Source of the DNA: Candidatus Thalassarchaeum betae
GTDB taxonomy: Archaea; Thermoplasmatota; Poseidoniia; Poseidoniales; Thalassarchaeaceae
DNA: 32,755 nucleotides
Direction of reading: 5' to 3'
NCBI GenBank assembly: GCA_003193925.1
Contig: PSPG01000012.1
Coordinates: forward strand, 1 to 32,755
Shown here one piece after another: positions 6,948 through 15,501 of the stretch (position 1 is its first letter; every line of letters begins with the position of its first letter). The position numbers and the translations under genes are program-made. Under the pieces are notes generated by a model that worked only from the letters and a program-made list of their open reading frames with translations, was not told the origin of the DNA and did no database searches.

Positions 6948-8690
6948 GTGGACATCCCAGATGGCCTACGCTCGATGCTCGAGGGCGAGCTCGGCCCGAC
7001 CAAGCAGAAGGCTGCTCGCCTAGTCGTCGATCTGGCGTCTACTGCGGGAGCCAGCGAGTTCGTGTGCGTGGAGCACGCGCACGTCTCGGGGGTGAGCGTG
7101 CTCACCGGCGGTCACGGCCTTCGCCGCTTCCTCTCCGACCTGGCCGGTGACCCCGAGGGCAGGGTCGCGATTCCGACTACTCTGAACTCCGCGGGCTGTG
7201 ACCACGAGCGGATGGAGGAAATGGGCATAGACCACCCGGACTTCCTCGAGCAGCAGTTCGAGATCGTGCACGCGTACTCCGAGCTTGGCATCGACGCGAT
7301 CCTCTCGTGCACGCCCTACGACCGCGGTATCGACGCAGGGGACGGCATAGGCTCGTGGGCCGAGTCCAACGCCGTCTGCTTCTCCAACTCCTACACCTCG
7401 CTGATCACCAATCGCGAGTCCGGGCTCTCCGCCCTCGCGACCGCCCTCACCGGCTGGGCGCCCTACTGGGGTCTGCACGTTGTTGAGAACCGCGTTCCTA
7501 ACATCCTCGTCAGCGTCGAGTGCGAGATGTCTGACGCTACCGACTGGAGCGTGCTGGGCGACTGGATAGGCAAGCAGGTACGACCCGACTGGAATCTGCC
7601 TTGGGGACCGATGCCTCGTATCATCGGTCTGCCGTGGGCCAGTTTCGAGATGCGCAAGGCGCTGAGCGCGGCGGCTGCCAACTACGGCTGCCCGATGCTG
7701 TGGGCTGACGGCCTCACTGCCGATGCACCCGCTGTCGACGGCTACCAGGGTGAGCTCACCTTCACCGAGGCGGACCTCGTCGAGCGCTACCGCGAACTCG
7801 CCCCGAGGGGGCAGGTCGACCTCGTGGTCATCGGCTGCCCACAAGCCAGCGTCGGCGAGGCGCGCGCTACCGCGGCGGCCGTCCGCGTGCGGATGGAGCT
7901 GGGAGAGGCGATCCCGAACCAGCGGCTCTGGGTCTTCATGAGCGGGCACAACCACGACCTCATCGCCGCCGACGGCACTCTGGACGTGCTGGAAGAAGCC
8001 GGGGCGCTGGTGCTGCGTGACACCTGCCCCGAGGTTACGCCCTACAACCGCTCGCGCTACAACCACCTGCTGACGAACTCGCTCAAGGCCGAGCACTACC
8101 TGACCAGTGGACTGAACCGCATGCCGACAAGCGTGGCCCCCCTCGAGCAGTGCGTCGCCCACGCCTTCGACCCGACGCTGGTCGAGGGCCCGAGCCCGGT
8201 ACTCAGAGCCGAGGGAGCCAAGTCGATGGCCTCTGCCAAGTCTCACCGCGGCGGCAAGCACGAATCAGCGGGCAGGGGTATCCCGAGCCAGAGTGAGTGG
8301 AGCATCACCGGCAAGGCGCTCGTCACCGACGTGCCGATCACCTACCTCGGCTACGTCAACCGGGACACCGGCACCATCGAGGAGCCCGGCCACCCTCTCA
8401 ACGGGACTGCAATCGAGGGCACCGTGCTGATCTATCCGAAGGGCTCGGGCTCGACGGTGGCGCCATTCGTGCTGATGGGGCTGATCTACACCGGCAAGGG
8501 ACCCGCGGCCATTGTCAACCGCGACGTCTGCCCGCTCACCCTTCCCGCGGCCTCCCTACTGGGCCTTCCATACGCCCACAGTTTCGATTCAGACCCGACG
8601 CTGGAGGTCAACACCGGAGATCAGGTCGAATTGACTCTGGCCGGCGGAAACGCGAATCTCAGGGTCGTCGCCCGTGTAAGCGAGGATTGA
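6948..8690 (+). CDS. Aconitase X, large and small subunits fused (candidate phosphomevalonate dehydratase)
   Basis: 580 residues from the GTG at 6948; TTG 6918 would add ten. The large AcnX domain (DUF521) fills about residues 1-420. Motifs include MLEGELGP, EHAHVSGVS, CTPYDRGI, the substrate loop SNSYTSLITNRESGLSALAT, IGCPQASVGE and RDTCPEVTPYN; its cysteines should hold an iron-sulfur cluster. About 50 linker residues lead to the small domain (DUF126), with ITYLGYVNRDTG and the swivelling-domain signature YPKGSGSTVAP. Archaeal AcnX enzymes, normally two separate polypeptides, dehydrate mevalonate 5-phosphate in the modified mevalonate route to isoprenoids. Bacterial fused relatives act on cis-3-hydroxyproline. 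The archaeal role is favoured but not shown. The loop reads GCPQ where I recall GCPH being usual. The stop overlaps the TGT start (TGATG). Confidence 0.85.
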   Translation: MDIPDGLRSMLEGELGPTKQKAARLVVDLASTAGASEFVCVEHAHVSGVSVLTGGHGLRRFLSDLAGDPEGRVAIPTTLNSAGCDHERMEEMGIDHPDFLEQQFEIVHAYSELGIDAILSCTPYDRGIDAGDGIGSWAESNAVCFSNSYTSLITNRESGLSALATALTGWAPYWGLHVVENRVPNILVSVECEMSDATDWSVLGDWIGKQVRPDWNLPWGPMPRIIGLPWASFEMRKALSAAAANYGCPMLWADGLTADAPAVDGYQGELTFTEADLVERYRELAPRGQVDLVVIGCPQASVGEARATAAAVRVRMELGEAIPNQRLWVFMSGHNHDLIAADGTLDVLEEAGALVLRDTCPEVTPYNRSRYNHLLTNSLKAEHYLTSGLNRMPTSVAPLEQCVAHAFDPTLVEGPSPVLRAEGAKSMASAKSHRGGKHESAGRGIPSQSEWSITGKALVTDVPITYLGYVNRDTGTIEEPGHPLNGTAIEGTVLIYPKGSGSTVAPFVLMGLIYTGKGPAAIVNRDVCPLTLPAASLLGLPYAHSFDSDPTLEVNTGDQVELTLAGGNANLRVVARVSED

Positions 8691-10846
8691 TGGCTTCCGG
8701 TGTTCGCGCCGGTTCCGTGTCTGTGCGCCCTGACCCCGAGCCCTGCCGAGCGCAGGACCTAGGCCTGTTCGAGGTAGTCACCCGTGACGGCGCTGCTAGA
8801 ATCGGGCGTCTGCACACCCTCCACGGTTCTATCAACACCCCGATGCTGCTCCCGGTAGTCAACCCCAACCTGCGCACCATCGAGCCCCGGGAGATGTGGG
8901 ACAGGTACGGCGTCGAGGCGCTCATCACCAACTCCTACGTGATCTGGAAGCACGACGAGCTGCGCGGGCAGGCGCTGGCCGACGGCATCCACGCCCTGCT
9001 CGACTTCCCCGGAGTCGTGGTGTCCGACTCCGGCACCTTCCAATCCTATGTCTACGGCGACGTCGAGGTCGGAGCCGAGGAGATCGTCGCCTTCCAGCGC
9101 GACATCGGCGTCGACATCGGTACCATGCTCGATGTCTTCGGCCGACCCGACATGAGCCGAGCCGAGCTCGAGCACTCGGTCGAGGAGACCGCTGCGAGAG
9201 CCGAGCAGTCGCTCGATACCGCCGGCGATGGGCTCCTGCTCAACGGTCCGGTACAAGGCGGCCTGTACGACGATCTGAGGGCGGCGGCGGGCAGTCTGAT
9301 GAGCTCTGCATCTGGCGAGCACCGCGGCTTTGCAGTCCACCCCATCGGAGGCATCGTCCCGCTGATGGAGAGGCAGCGCTACCGGGCGCTGTTCCGCATC
9401 CTGCTCGCCGCGAGATCGACCATCCCCCCCGACCGCCCCATCCACCTGTTCGGCTGCGGCCACCCGCTGCTGTTCCCGATGGCCATCGCATTGGGTGCCG
9501 ATCTGTTCGACAGCGCGGCCTACGCAATCTTCGCCCGCGACGACCGTCTGCTCACCCCGACGGGCACGGTCAAGTTGGCCGATGTCCGCGAGTGGCCGGC
9601 CCACAGCGCCGCGCTGTTCGGCCACACCCCCCACGAGGTCATGGCCATGGACTCCGATGAGCGCTCGACGCTGCTCGCGCACCACAACCTCGAGGTCACC
9701 CAGGCCGAGCTGGCTCGCTGCCGCGAGGCGATCCGCAACGGTACCATCTGGCAGCTTGCCGAGCAGCGCAGCCACTCCTCGCCGCAGTTGCGCGACGCCT
9801 TCCTTTGGGTGCTCGAGCAGCTGTACGAACTGGCCGATGACCCGGTAGGTGTGACGACACTCAACCTCATGGCCTCGACCAACCCGGTCAGGAGCGGCGG
9901 CGAGCACCTCAGCGACGATGTCGGCATGAGGCCGCACATACTGCATCTCCACGCCCTGCTGTCAATGCGCTGGAGGGTACCCGGTTCGTGGTGGGACGGC
10001 TCCGAGGAGGGCCCTGTGAGAGTCGTCCTAGTCGAAGGCGCAGCGCCGCCGTGGCGCGATTCCGCTCTAGGTGCTGTTGTCTCGGCACTCGTCGAGGAGC
10101 CGAGGAGCGTGGTGATGGTCTCGACCCCGCTCGGACCCATCCCGTTCAGTCTCGAGGATCTCTCTCCGTGGTGCCACCTCGAGGGGCCCGACGACATCTG
10201 GATGGAGGCCTACGACAATGACGAGATCACCGAGGGTCTCGAGGGGCTTGGCCTCGATGGACTCCCTCTCGTCCGCATCGCCCCCTCGTCCGACTCCGAG
10301 CACGAGCAGACCACAACGGTCCGTGCCTGGCTTGACCGCTGCGCGGTGGTCGACAAACTGGCCGTGCTCTGCGGCGTCAGCCCGATTGACGGCTGCATGC
10401 TGACCGACGGCATGAGCAGCCGCCGCTCACGCACCGACCGGATGGTCAACGTCCACTCGGGCGGCGAGCACATCCTCTCTCCGCGCCTCACAGACGGCGG
10501 CCTCACCCTTGCGCTCGACGGTGCGCGACGGCTCAACGCGCTGGATCCGAACCCCCCCACTGCTTTCGACGAGCCGATTGACGACGAAGGCTCGGACCAC
10601 CCGGGAATCCCCCGTGTGTGGCTGCTCGACGACGCCATCCCGTTCGTCGGACAGGGCCGCAACGTCATGCAGGGCTACGTGCTCGGCGCAGACCCCCACC
10701 TGACTTGCGGGCAGCCCTGCCTCGTGGTCGACGGAAACGGCGGACTAGTCGCCCACGGCATAGCGGTCACCACCGCACTGGAGATGGCGCACCTCAAGAA
10801 GGGAATAGCGGTGAGGGTCCGTGACGGGGCCCTGAAGGACCCCTGA
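8690..10846 (+). CDS. tgtA: Archaeosine tRNA-guanine transglycosylase with PUA domain
   Basis: 718 residues from the ATG at 8690, which overlaps the aconitase-X stop; the open frame upstream is out-of-frame shadow. Residues 20-340 are the TGT barrel. They include SDSGTFQS with Asp113, GPVQGGLYDDLR, HPIGGIVPLMER, FGCGHPLLFPMA and ADLFDSAAYAIFARDDRLLTP, containing the expected nucleophile Asp271 or Asp274. The C-terminal 75 residues form a PUA domain (VGQGRNVMQGYV, then DPHLTCGQPCLVVD). The enzyme swaps guanine-15 of archaeal tRNA for preQ0, the first step to archaeosine. Oddity: the Cys-x-Cys-x2-Cys zinc site normally found just after this point is replaced by WPAHSAALFG (302-311) with no Cys; the distal His (331/332, AHHNLEVT) remains. 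The middle region (about 380-630) is typical of the archaeal form only in outline. Confidence 0.9.
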   Translation: MASGVRAGSVSVRPDPEPCRAQDLGLFEVVTRDGAARIGRLHTLHGSINTPMLLPVVNPNLRTIEPREMWDRYGVEALITNSYVIWKHDELRGQALADGIHALLDFPGVVVSDSGTFQSYVYGDVEVGAEEIVAFQRDIGVDIGTMLDVFGRPDMSRAELEHSVEETAARAEQSLDTAGDGLLLNGPVQGGLYDDLRAAAGSLMSSASGEHRGFAVHPIGGIVPLMERQRYRALFRILLAARSTIPPDRPIHLFGCGHPLLFPMAIALGADLFDSAAYAIFARDDRLLTPTGTVKLADVREWPAHSAALFGHTPHEVMAMDSDERSTLLAHHNLEVTQAELARCREAIRNGTIWQLAEQRSHSSPQLRDAFLWVLEQLYELADDPVGVTTLNLMASTNPVRSGGEHLSDDVGMRPHILHLHALLSMRWRVPGSWWDGSEEGPVRVVLVEGAAPPWRDSALGAVVSALVEEPRSVVMVSTPLGPIPFSLEDLSPWCHLEGPDDIWMEAYDNDEITEGLEGLGLDGLPLVRIAPSSDSEHEQTTTVRAWLDRCAVVDKLAVLCGVSPIDGCMLTDGMSSRRSRTDRMVNVHSGGEHILSPRLTDGGLTLALDGARRLNALDPNPPTAFDEPIDDEGSDHPGIPRVWLLDDAIPFVGQGRNVMQGYVLGADPHLTCGQPCLVVDGNGGLVAHGIAVTTALEMAHLKKGIAVRVRDGALKDP

Positions 10847-10860
10847 GGCTCACCTCCTCG

Positions 10861-10926
10861 CCCCGACCGGGGATTAGTTCAAGTGGCGCACTTACTAGTG
10901 GAGTTCGACTCCCCTCAGGGAGTCGA
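10861..10926. promoter_or_regulatory. Two hairpins in the leader of the ABC operon
   Basis: CCCC at 10861-10864 pairs with GGGG at 10869-10872 around GACC, a weak stem just after the TGT stop. TCGACTCCC at 10905-10913 pairs perfectly over nine bases with GGGAGTCGA at 10918-10926 around CTCA, and ends nine bases before the ATG at 10936. The first may help end TGT transcription. The second would sit over the translation start region of the ABC operon. Which protein or condition uses it is unknown. Confidence 0.4.
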
Positions 10927-10935
10927 GGTTGTAAA

Positions 10936-11934
10936 ATGGGCCGAGAATGGGACGGCGGACCGGTCATCACGGCGCGCAATCTGCGCAAGATGTACGGCCC
11001 CCACCTCGCCCTGGACGACATCAACCTCGAGATTCCTCCGGGAGCAGTCGGCATCCTCGGTCCGAATGGCGCCGGCAAGTCGACCCTGTTCAAGTGCCTT
11101 CTCGGTCTGATTAAGACGACCTCGGGCGATGGCACCGTCCTCGGTTACGACATCAGGACCGAGGGCGACATGATCCGCTCCCGGATCGGCTACATGCCGG
11201 AGTACGACGCCCTCGACCCCGGGCTGGCCGCTGTCGACCAGGTCCGCTACGCCGGCGAGCTGCTTGGGATGAACCCGGCCCACGCCACACGCAGGGCCCA
11301 TGAGGTCCTCGAGTATGTCGGGCTGAAGGACCAGCGCTACAGGAAGATAGAGACCTTCAGCACCGGTATGAAGCAGGCCACCAAGCTGGCCTGCGCCCTA
11401 ATCCACGACCCTGAGATCCTGATTTGCGACGAGCCGACCAACGGCCTCGACCAGAGGGCCCGCGAGTTCATGCTCCAGACTCTGAGGCGCACTGTCTCCG
11501 AGGGAGGGCGCTCGGTCCTGATGAGCAGCCACGTCATGGACGACATCCAGGACGTCTGTGACCGCATCGTGATGATCCACAAGGGCAAGATCGTGGTACA
11601 GCGACGTATCGAGGACCTCGCCAAGCAGGTCGAGCGCGAAATCGAGATATCGGTCTGGGGAGGCGCCAGCCGAATGCAGGCGGCGCTCGAGGGCCGCGGC
11701 TTCGAGGTCCGCAGGCTCGGCCGGGTGCTGCGCGTCGACCGCGTCGACGACAGCACCACCTTCTCCATCCTCGAGGCTGCCGTCGAGGCCGGTGTCCAAG
11801 TCAGGCAGATGCAGGAGTACGAGCCCGACCTCGAGGACATCTTCCTGCTGATCATGGACAGGCTCGGGGCCAAGGTCAGGGGGACCTCGGAGCTGATGAC
11901 CGAGGAACACACCGGAGGTGGGCCGCTTGAGTGA
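10936..11934 (+). CDS. ABC transporter ATPase (first of two in the operon)
   Basis: 332 residues from the ATG at 10936. Walker A is GPNGAGKST (42-50, Lys48), the signature loop is FSTGMKQ (141-147) in place of LSGGQ, and Walker B is ILICDEP (161-167), followed by TNGLD and the switch His in SSHVMDD. A C-terminal extension of about 100 residues after the nucleotide-binding domain resembles that of CcmA/NatA-type ATPases that work with ABC-2 permeases. It powers export or membrane remodelling by the permease encoded next. It opens a five-gene rightward operon; the stop lies eight bases beyond the permease TTG, so the frames overlap. Substrate unknown. STGMKQ signatures are typical of this ABC-2 subclass. 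Confidence 0.88.
   Translation: MGREWDGGPVITARNLRKMYGPHLALDDINLEIPPGAVGILGPNGAGKSTLFKCLLGLIKTTSGDGTVLGYDIRTEGDMIRSRIGYMPEYDALDPGLAAVDQVRYAGELLGMNPAHATRRAHEVLEYVGLKDQRYRKIETFSTGMKQATKLACALIHDPEILICDEPTNGLDQRAREFMLQTLRRTVSEGGRSVLMSSHVMDDIQDVCDRIVMIHKGKIVVQRRIEDLAKQVEREIEISVWGGASRMQAALEGRGFEVRRLGRVLRVDRVDDSTTFSILEAAVEAGVQVRQMQEYEPDLEDIFLLIMDRLGAKVRGTSELMTEEHTGGGPLE
11914..11920 (+). promoter_or_regulatory. Shine-Dalgarno motif that fixes a TTG start
   Basis: GGAGGTG at 11914-11920 lies eight bases before TTG 11927, the best start for the first permease. The in-frame GTG at 11918 lies inside the motif and so cannot use it. Similar GGAGGT motifs precede the third (12925-12930) and fourth (13867-13875, GGAGGTGAT) operon genes, so internal genes here rely on ribosome-binding sites while the operon's first gene does not show one. 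Confidence 0.6.
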
Positions 11935-12943
11935 CGACGGAATCGACATCGGCGGCGGCAAGACCCGCATGGAGGTCGCGTACGGCTCCGGTGACGGCGA
12001 CGAGGAGGCTCAGGCCACCGTCGCGAAGAGGGAGGCCACGCTCGGGGCGATCTTCGAGCAGTCCTACCGGCCCTGGGAAGGCGAGTTGGGTCCGAGGTGG
12101 GTGCGGAACTACGCCATCTTCAGGCATCACGTCTACGGCCTCTTCCGAGGCACCGGACACCGGCACTACCACCCGATGGTGAAGCTGATCATCCTCGTCA
12201 TACTGCTGTTCTCGCTAATGCCCATACTGATGCTCTTCCTCGCCTCGCTCTCCGGCGGGGGGGAGATGGCCGACTTCTTCGGCAGGATGTGGGGGATAAA
12301 CCGCTACAACCTGTGGGGCCAAGTGCTCGGGTACTTCCCTAGGAACCTGTGTTGCTGGCCCCTTCTGACGGCCTTGGTGGTCGGCGGGATGATCTCCGAC
12401 GACCGCAGGAACGGCACCAGCGCCATCTACTTCTCGAGGCCGGTGACGAGACTCGACTACACCGCGATGAAGTACCTCAGCGTCGCTGTCGTGCTGGGCT
12501 TCGTCATCGTGCTCTCGTACTTCGCCTACTACACCTCGGCCATCATCTTCAACGCCGAGGGATGGGCCTACCTAATCGACACCCTGCCCATCTTCCTAGG
12601 AGGATTGTTTGCAGGCATCCTCGTGGTCATCACCTACACCTCGATCGGACTCGCCCTGTCGAGCATCAGCCAGAGCCGCTTCTTCGCAGCCATTGCCTTC
12701 CTCAGCCTGATCTACGGCACCAAGCTGCTCGCTCTGCTGGTCGACACCCAGTTTGATTCCTCTATCCTGTACATCCTCAGCCCCTACGACTGCCTCGCCC
12801 ACATCGGGCAGTGGCTGCTCGGCATAGAGTCGAACTACGAACATCCGCTATCCTTCTCGATAGTATCGATACTGGCGGTGAACGCCGCCTCCATCGGGCT
12901 GCTCGCAGCACGCGTAAGCTCTCTGGAGGTGACTAGGGAATGA
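11927..12943 (+). CDS. ABC-2 type permease (first)
   Basis: 338 residues from TTG 11927. About 80 polar N-terminal residues are followed by six hydrophobic segments: VKLIILVILLFSLMPILMLFL, a stretch around CCWPLLTALVVGGMI, SVAVVLGFVIVLSYFAYY, LPIFLGGLFAGILVVITYTSIG, FFAAIAFLSLIYGTKLL and a last helix near the C-terminus. SDDRRNGTSAIYFSRPVTRLDY between the second and third helices is the typical ABC-2 loop (release of a domain reading D-x-R-x-x-GT-x-x-xY-x-x-x-P), also seen in NosY-like permeases. It would form the membrane channel for the preceding ATPase. Its stop overlaps the next ATPase start in ATGA (12940-12943). Confidence 0.82.
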   Translation: MSDDGIDIGGGKTRMEVAYGSGDGDEEAQATVAKREATLGAIFEQSYRPWEGELGPRWVRNYAIFRHHVYGLFRGTGHRHYHPMVKLIILVILLFSLMPILMLFLASLSGGGEMADFFGRMWGINRYNLWGQVLGYFPRNLCCWPLLTALVVGGMISDDRRNGTSAIYFSRPVTRLDYTAMKYLSVAVVLGFVIVLSYFAYYTSAIIFNAEGWAYLIDTLPIFLGGLFAGILVVITYTSIGLALSSISQSRFFAAIAFLSLIYGTKLLALLVDTQFDSSILYILSPYDCLAHIGQWLLGIESNYEHPLSFSIVSILAVNAASIGLLAARVSSLEVTRE

Positions 12944-13881
12944 GCGAGGCGAAGACGCCCGCCGTCTTGGTCGACCAAGTCTCTAAGTGGTACGGACAGG
13001 TCATCGGTCTCAACGACGTCTCTCTCGCCATCGATGGCGGCGTGACTGGTGTGCTCGGCCCCAACGGAGCCGGCAAATCGACCCTGTTCAAGCTCCTGAT
13101 GGGCCGGCTGAGGCCGAGCCAGGGCAGCGTCCGGCTGTTCGGCATCGACCCGTGGTCCAACGCCGCCCCATATCGCAGGGTCGGCTACGTCAGCGAGTCC
13201 GAGAGGATGTACGACTGGATGACCGGGCTCGACTTCGTCACCACTCTGGCAAGGCTCCACGGCATGACTCGCGAGGAGGCCACGGCCAGAGCCGAGCACG
13301 TGCTCGACTTCGTCGGCCTCGCCGATGTCCAGAACAAGGAGCTAGGCAAGTACAGCAAGGGCATGAGGCAGCGCGTCAAGATAGCCCACGCACTAGTCCA
13401 CGACCCCGATCTCATCATCCTCGACGAGCCGCTGCAAGGCTGCGATCCGATAGCCCGGACCAGCATCATGAGCGTCATCCGCGAGCTTGGCTCGCAGGGC
13501 AAGACCGTGCTGATCTCGAGCCACATCCTCGAGGAGATAGAGCGCATCACCGAGCAGATCGTCATACTGCACAACGGTAGGCTGCTCGCCCTCGGGAACC
13601 TGCATGCCATCAGGGGACTGCTCGACAAGCACCCCCATAGGATACTGCTGACATGCGATGACCCTCGCAGACTCGCCTCCGAGTTCATCGCCGAGGACCC
13701 GGTCTACGGTGTGAGCTTCCCTGAAGAGGGCCAGTTGGAGATCCAGACCAACAACCTCTCTGAGGCTCATTCCATCCTGCCCCGTGTCATTGTCAATTCA
13801 GGGACCAACGTGACCTCGATTGAGAACCCTGACGACAACCTCGAGTCCCTGCTGGGCTACCTCGTGGGAGGTGATTCGTGA
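12940..13881 (+). CDS. ABC transporter ATPase (second)
   Basis: 313 residues from the ATG at 12940, which overlaps the permease stop; GGAGGT lies nine bases upstream. Walker A is GPNGAGKST (40-48, Lys46), the signature is YSKGMRQ (138-144), and Walker B is LIILDEP (158-164), with SSHILEE as the switch. The D-loop reads LQGCD instead of the TNGLD found in its partner; the Asp is kept, but Leu-Gln and Cys are unusual. The tail after the core is shorter than in the first ATPase. It shares the operon with two permeases, so the transporter may be a heterodimer of two ATPase-permease pairs, or two related pumps. The stop overlaps the next gene (TGATG). Confidence 0.88.
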   Translation: MSEAKTPAVLVDQVSKWYGQVIGLNDVSLAIDGGVTGVLGPNGAGKSTLFKLLMGRLRPSQGSVRLFGIDPWSNAAPYRRVGYVSESERMYDWMTGLDFVTTLARLHGMTREEATARAEHVLDFVGLADVQNKELGKYSKGMRQRVKIAHALVHDPDLIILDEPLQGCDPIARTSIMSVIRELGSQGKTVLISSHILEEIERITEQIVILHNGRLLALGNLHAIRGLLDKHPHRILLTCDDPRRLASEFIAEDPVYGVSFPEEGQLEIQTNNLSEAHSILPRVIVNSGTNVTSIENPDDNLESLLGYLVGGDS

Positions 13882-15491
13882 TGGATGAGAAGGGTCGGGC
13901 GCTGAGCGAGACGGTGTGGACCCGCCTCGACCGCAAGGCCGGAGCGATAACAGAATTCACCGTCAGGCAGCTCAGGCACCGCATCTCGACATGGGTGGTG
14001 CTCTCCGTCGGCGTCCTCGTGATGGCACTGCTGCTGGCTTTCTACATCGACGGCATCAGGGATGGCTTCGAGCCGTTCGACAACGACGGCGATTCAGAAG
14101 ACTGGGACAAAGACGGATACCCTAGAGGCCAGGAGGATAAGTTCGGAACCAGTGACTGGGACGGCACCGAGTACCCCGGCTCCGGCTACTACGAGGTAGA
14201 CGGCGATATAGACTGGAACGACGAGGCAAGATTCCACTCTGGCAACCACACTTGGCAGGGTGAGGGCTACTTCGAGGCCGATTGGCTAGACACCGACTAC
14301 TCCGGCAGCCGCTGGTCGGGCATCGTCGACTGGGGGGACGTGGAGCCTTGCCCCGAAGGGCAAATCTTCGACGAGTGGTGGCCGAATTGGGGCGAGGCCT
14401 GCACCTACGACGATGGCTCCTACTTCGTCAGTGGGAAATTCAAGGCCTCCGGGTCCGTAAACGTCCCCGAGAACTACTACATGGAGTGGGGGCACATCAC
14501 CGACGAGTACTACGTCGAACCGGACCCGGCTTCGATGTACATCGACGAGGATGGCATCCTGTGGGACGGCAGGGACGTCTCCGAGATCGGCACCGAGATC
14601 GACGACGACGGCGACTGCTTGCTGTTGATGAATGACGACAACAACAACGGCATCCCTTGCGACGTCATATGGGTGCTAGACGCGGATGGCGATGAGATTG
14701 TCGAGATCAGAGCCGACTACCTTGTGAATGAGGACCCCGCGGAGAGCGAGTACGTCGGCGAGTCGTCGCACAGGACCTTCATCATCGGGACCGGCAAGAT
14801 GGCTTTCGTGATGCTGCTCGGAATCTTTATCCCGCTGTTCCTCGCTCTTGGCCTCGTCAGGGACGAGACCGAGAACGGTACGCTGCACTACCTGCTCTCG
14901 AAGCCGATCCACCGTGCCGAGTTCATCCTCTACCGGTTACTCGGCTACTTACTGCTGGCAGGCACCTACATCCTCGTATTGGTGCTACTGATGGCGCTGA
15001 TAACCTCGCTCATAGGACCGGGCGAGAGCCTGATCCGGCTGTCCGACTTCCCCGTGTGGCTGGGCATTGGCCTGGCTACCGTGCTCGTCTTAGCCGCTTA
15101 CGGGGCGCTGTACAACACATTGGGCATGGTATTCCCCAAGTACGGCGTCTACATGTGCATAGTGATCGGCGTCTGGGAGTTCGTCATGGGGATGTTCACG
15201 ATGACTCTGCCTTCGGCAACGGTGCCGATGCTCTCGATATCCCACTGGGCCTTGCAGATGATCGATGCCATCGTTCTCATCGCGTGGCCCAACACCCTGC
15301 AGTACTCGCAGATGGCCGAGGCCTTCGGCTTCGACTCCCCTCTCCCGTTCTTCTGGCAGCCTCCGGTCCACACGCTCGAGACCCAGAGCCCGGTGGTGGC
15401 CCTCATCGTCAGCATGGTAGTCCTGATGGCAGTCACCCTAGGCATGATAGTCATCGGTCAGTCCAGTTTCAAGAATCGGGAGATAATGTGA
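13881..15491 (+). CDS. ABC-2 type permease with a large Asp-rich extracellular insertion
   Basis: 536 residues from the ATG at 13881 (GTG 13878 is just upstream; GGAGGTGAT at 13867 serves either). The first helix (TWVVLSVGVLVMALLLAFYI) is followed by about 260 exported residues before five further helices starting MAFVMLLGIFIPLFLALGLV. The usual ABC-2 loop reads DETENGTLHYLLSKPIHRAE. The insertion opens with an Asp-rich run, DNDGDSEDWDKDGY, close to thrombospondin type 3 or EF-hand calcium loops. It contains repeated Trp/Tyr/Gly strands with DW and YF pairs, and ends with another Asp/Asn-rich stretch. Such inserts would bind Ca2+ outside the cell and may dock a substrate or partner. Paired with the ATPase just upstream. 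Confidence 0.85.
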   Translation: MDEKGRALSETVWTRLDRKAGAITEFTVRQLRHRISTWVVLSVGVLVMALLLAFYIDGIRDGFEPFDNDGDSEDWDKDGYPRGQEDKFGTSDWDGTEYPGSGYYEVDGDIDWNDEARFHSGNHTWQGEGYFEADWLDTDYSGSRWSGIVDWGDVEPCPEGQIFDEWWPNWGEACTYDDGSYFVSGKFKASGSVNVPENYYMEWGHITDEYYVEPDPASMYIDEDGILWDGRDVSEIGTEIDDDGDCLLLMNDDNNNGIPCDVIWVLDADGDEIVEIRADYLVNEDPAESEYVGESSHRTFIIGTGKMAFVMLLGIFIPLFLALGLVRDETENGTLHYLLSKPIHRAEFILYRLLGYLLLAGTYILVLVLLMALITSLIGPGESLIRLSDFPVWLGIGLATVLVLAAYGALYNTLGMVFPKYGVYMCIVIGVWEFVMGMFTMTLPSATVPMLSISHWALQMIDAIVLIAWPNTLQYSQMAEAFGFDSPLPFFWQPPVHTLETQSPVVALIVSMVVLMAVTLGMIVIGQSSFKNREIM

Positions 15492-15501
15492 GGGCCGCTC
15501 C

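Noticed and set aside
7020..8261. 413-residue minus-strand frame opposite aconitase X
   Set aside because: Arg/Gly/Val-rich shadow; the plus strand has clear AcnX motifs throughout.
8297..8689. N-terminal extension of the TGT frame
   Set aside because: Lies within the DUF126 part of aconitase X in another frame and is His/Arg-rich shadow.
8759..9952. 397-residue minus-strand frame opposite TGT
   Set aside because: Shadow of a GC-rich gene; repeats of Asp, Gly, Val and Arg without motifs.
10873..10926. tRNA-like text (a GTTCAAGTGG D-arm-like run and a GTTCGACTCCC T-arm-like run)
   Set aside because: There is no anticodon arm, the T-stem would need a five-base loop, and the same bases form a better plain hairpin.
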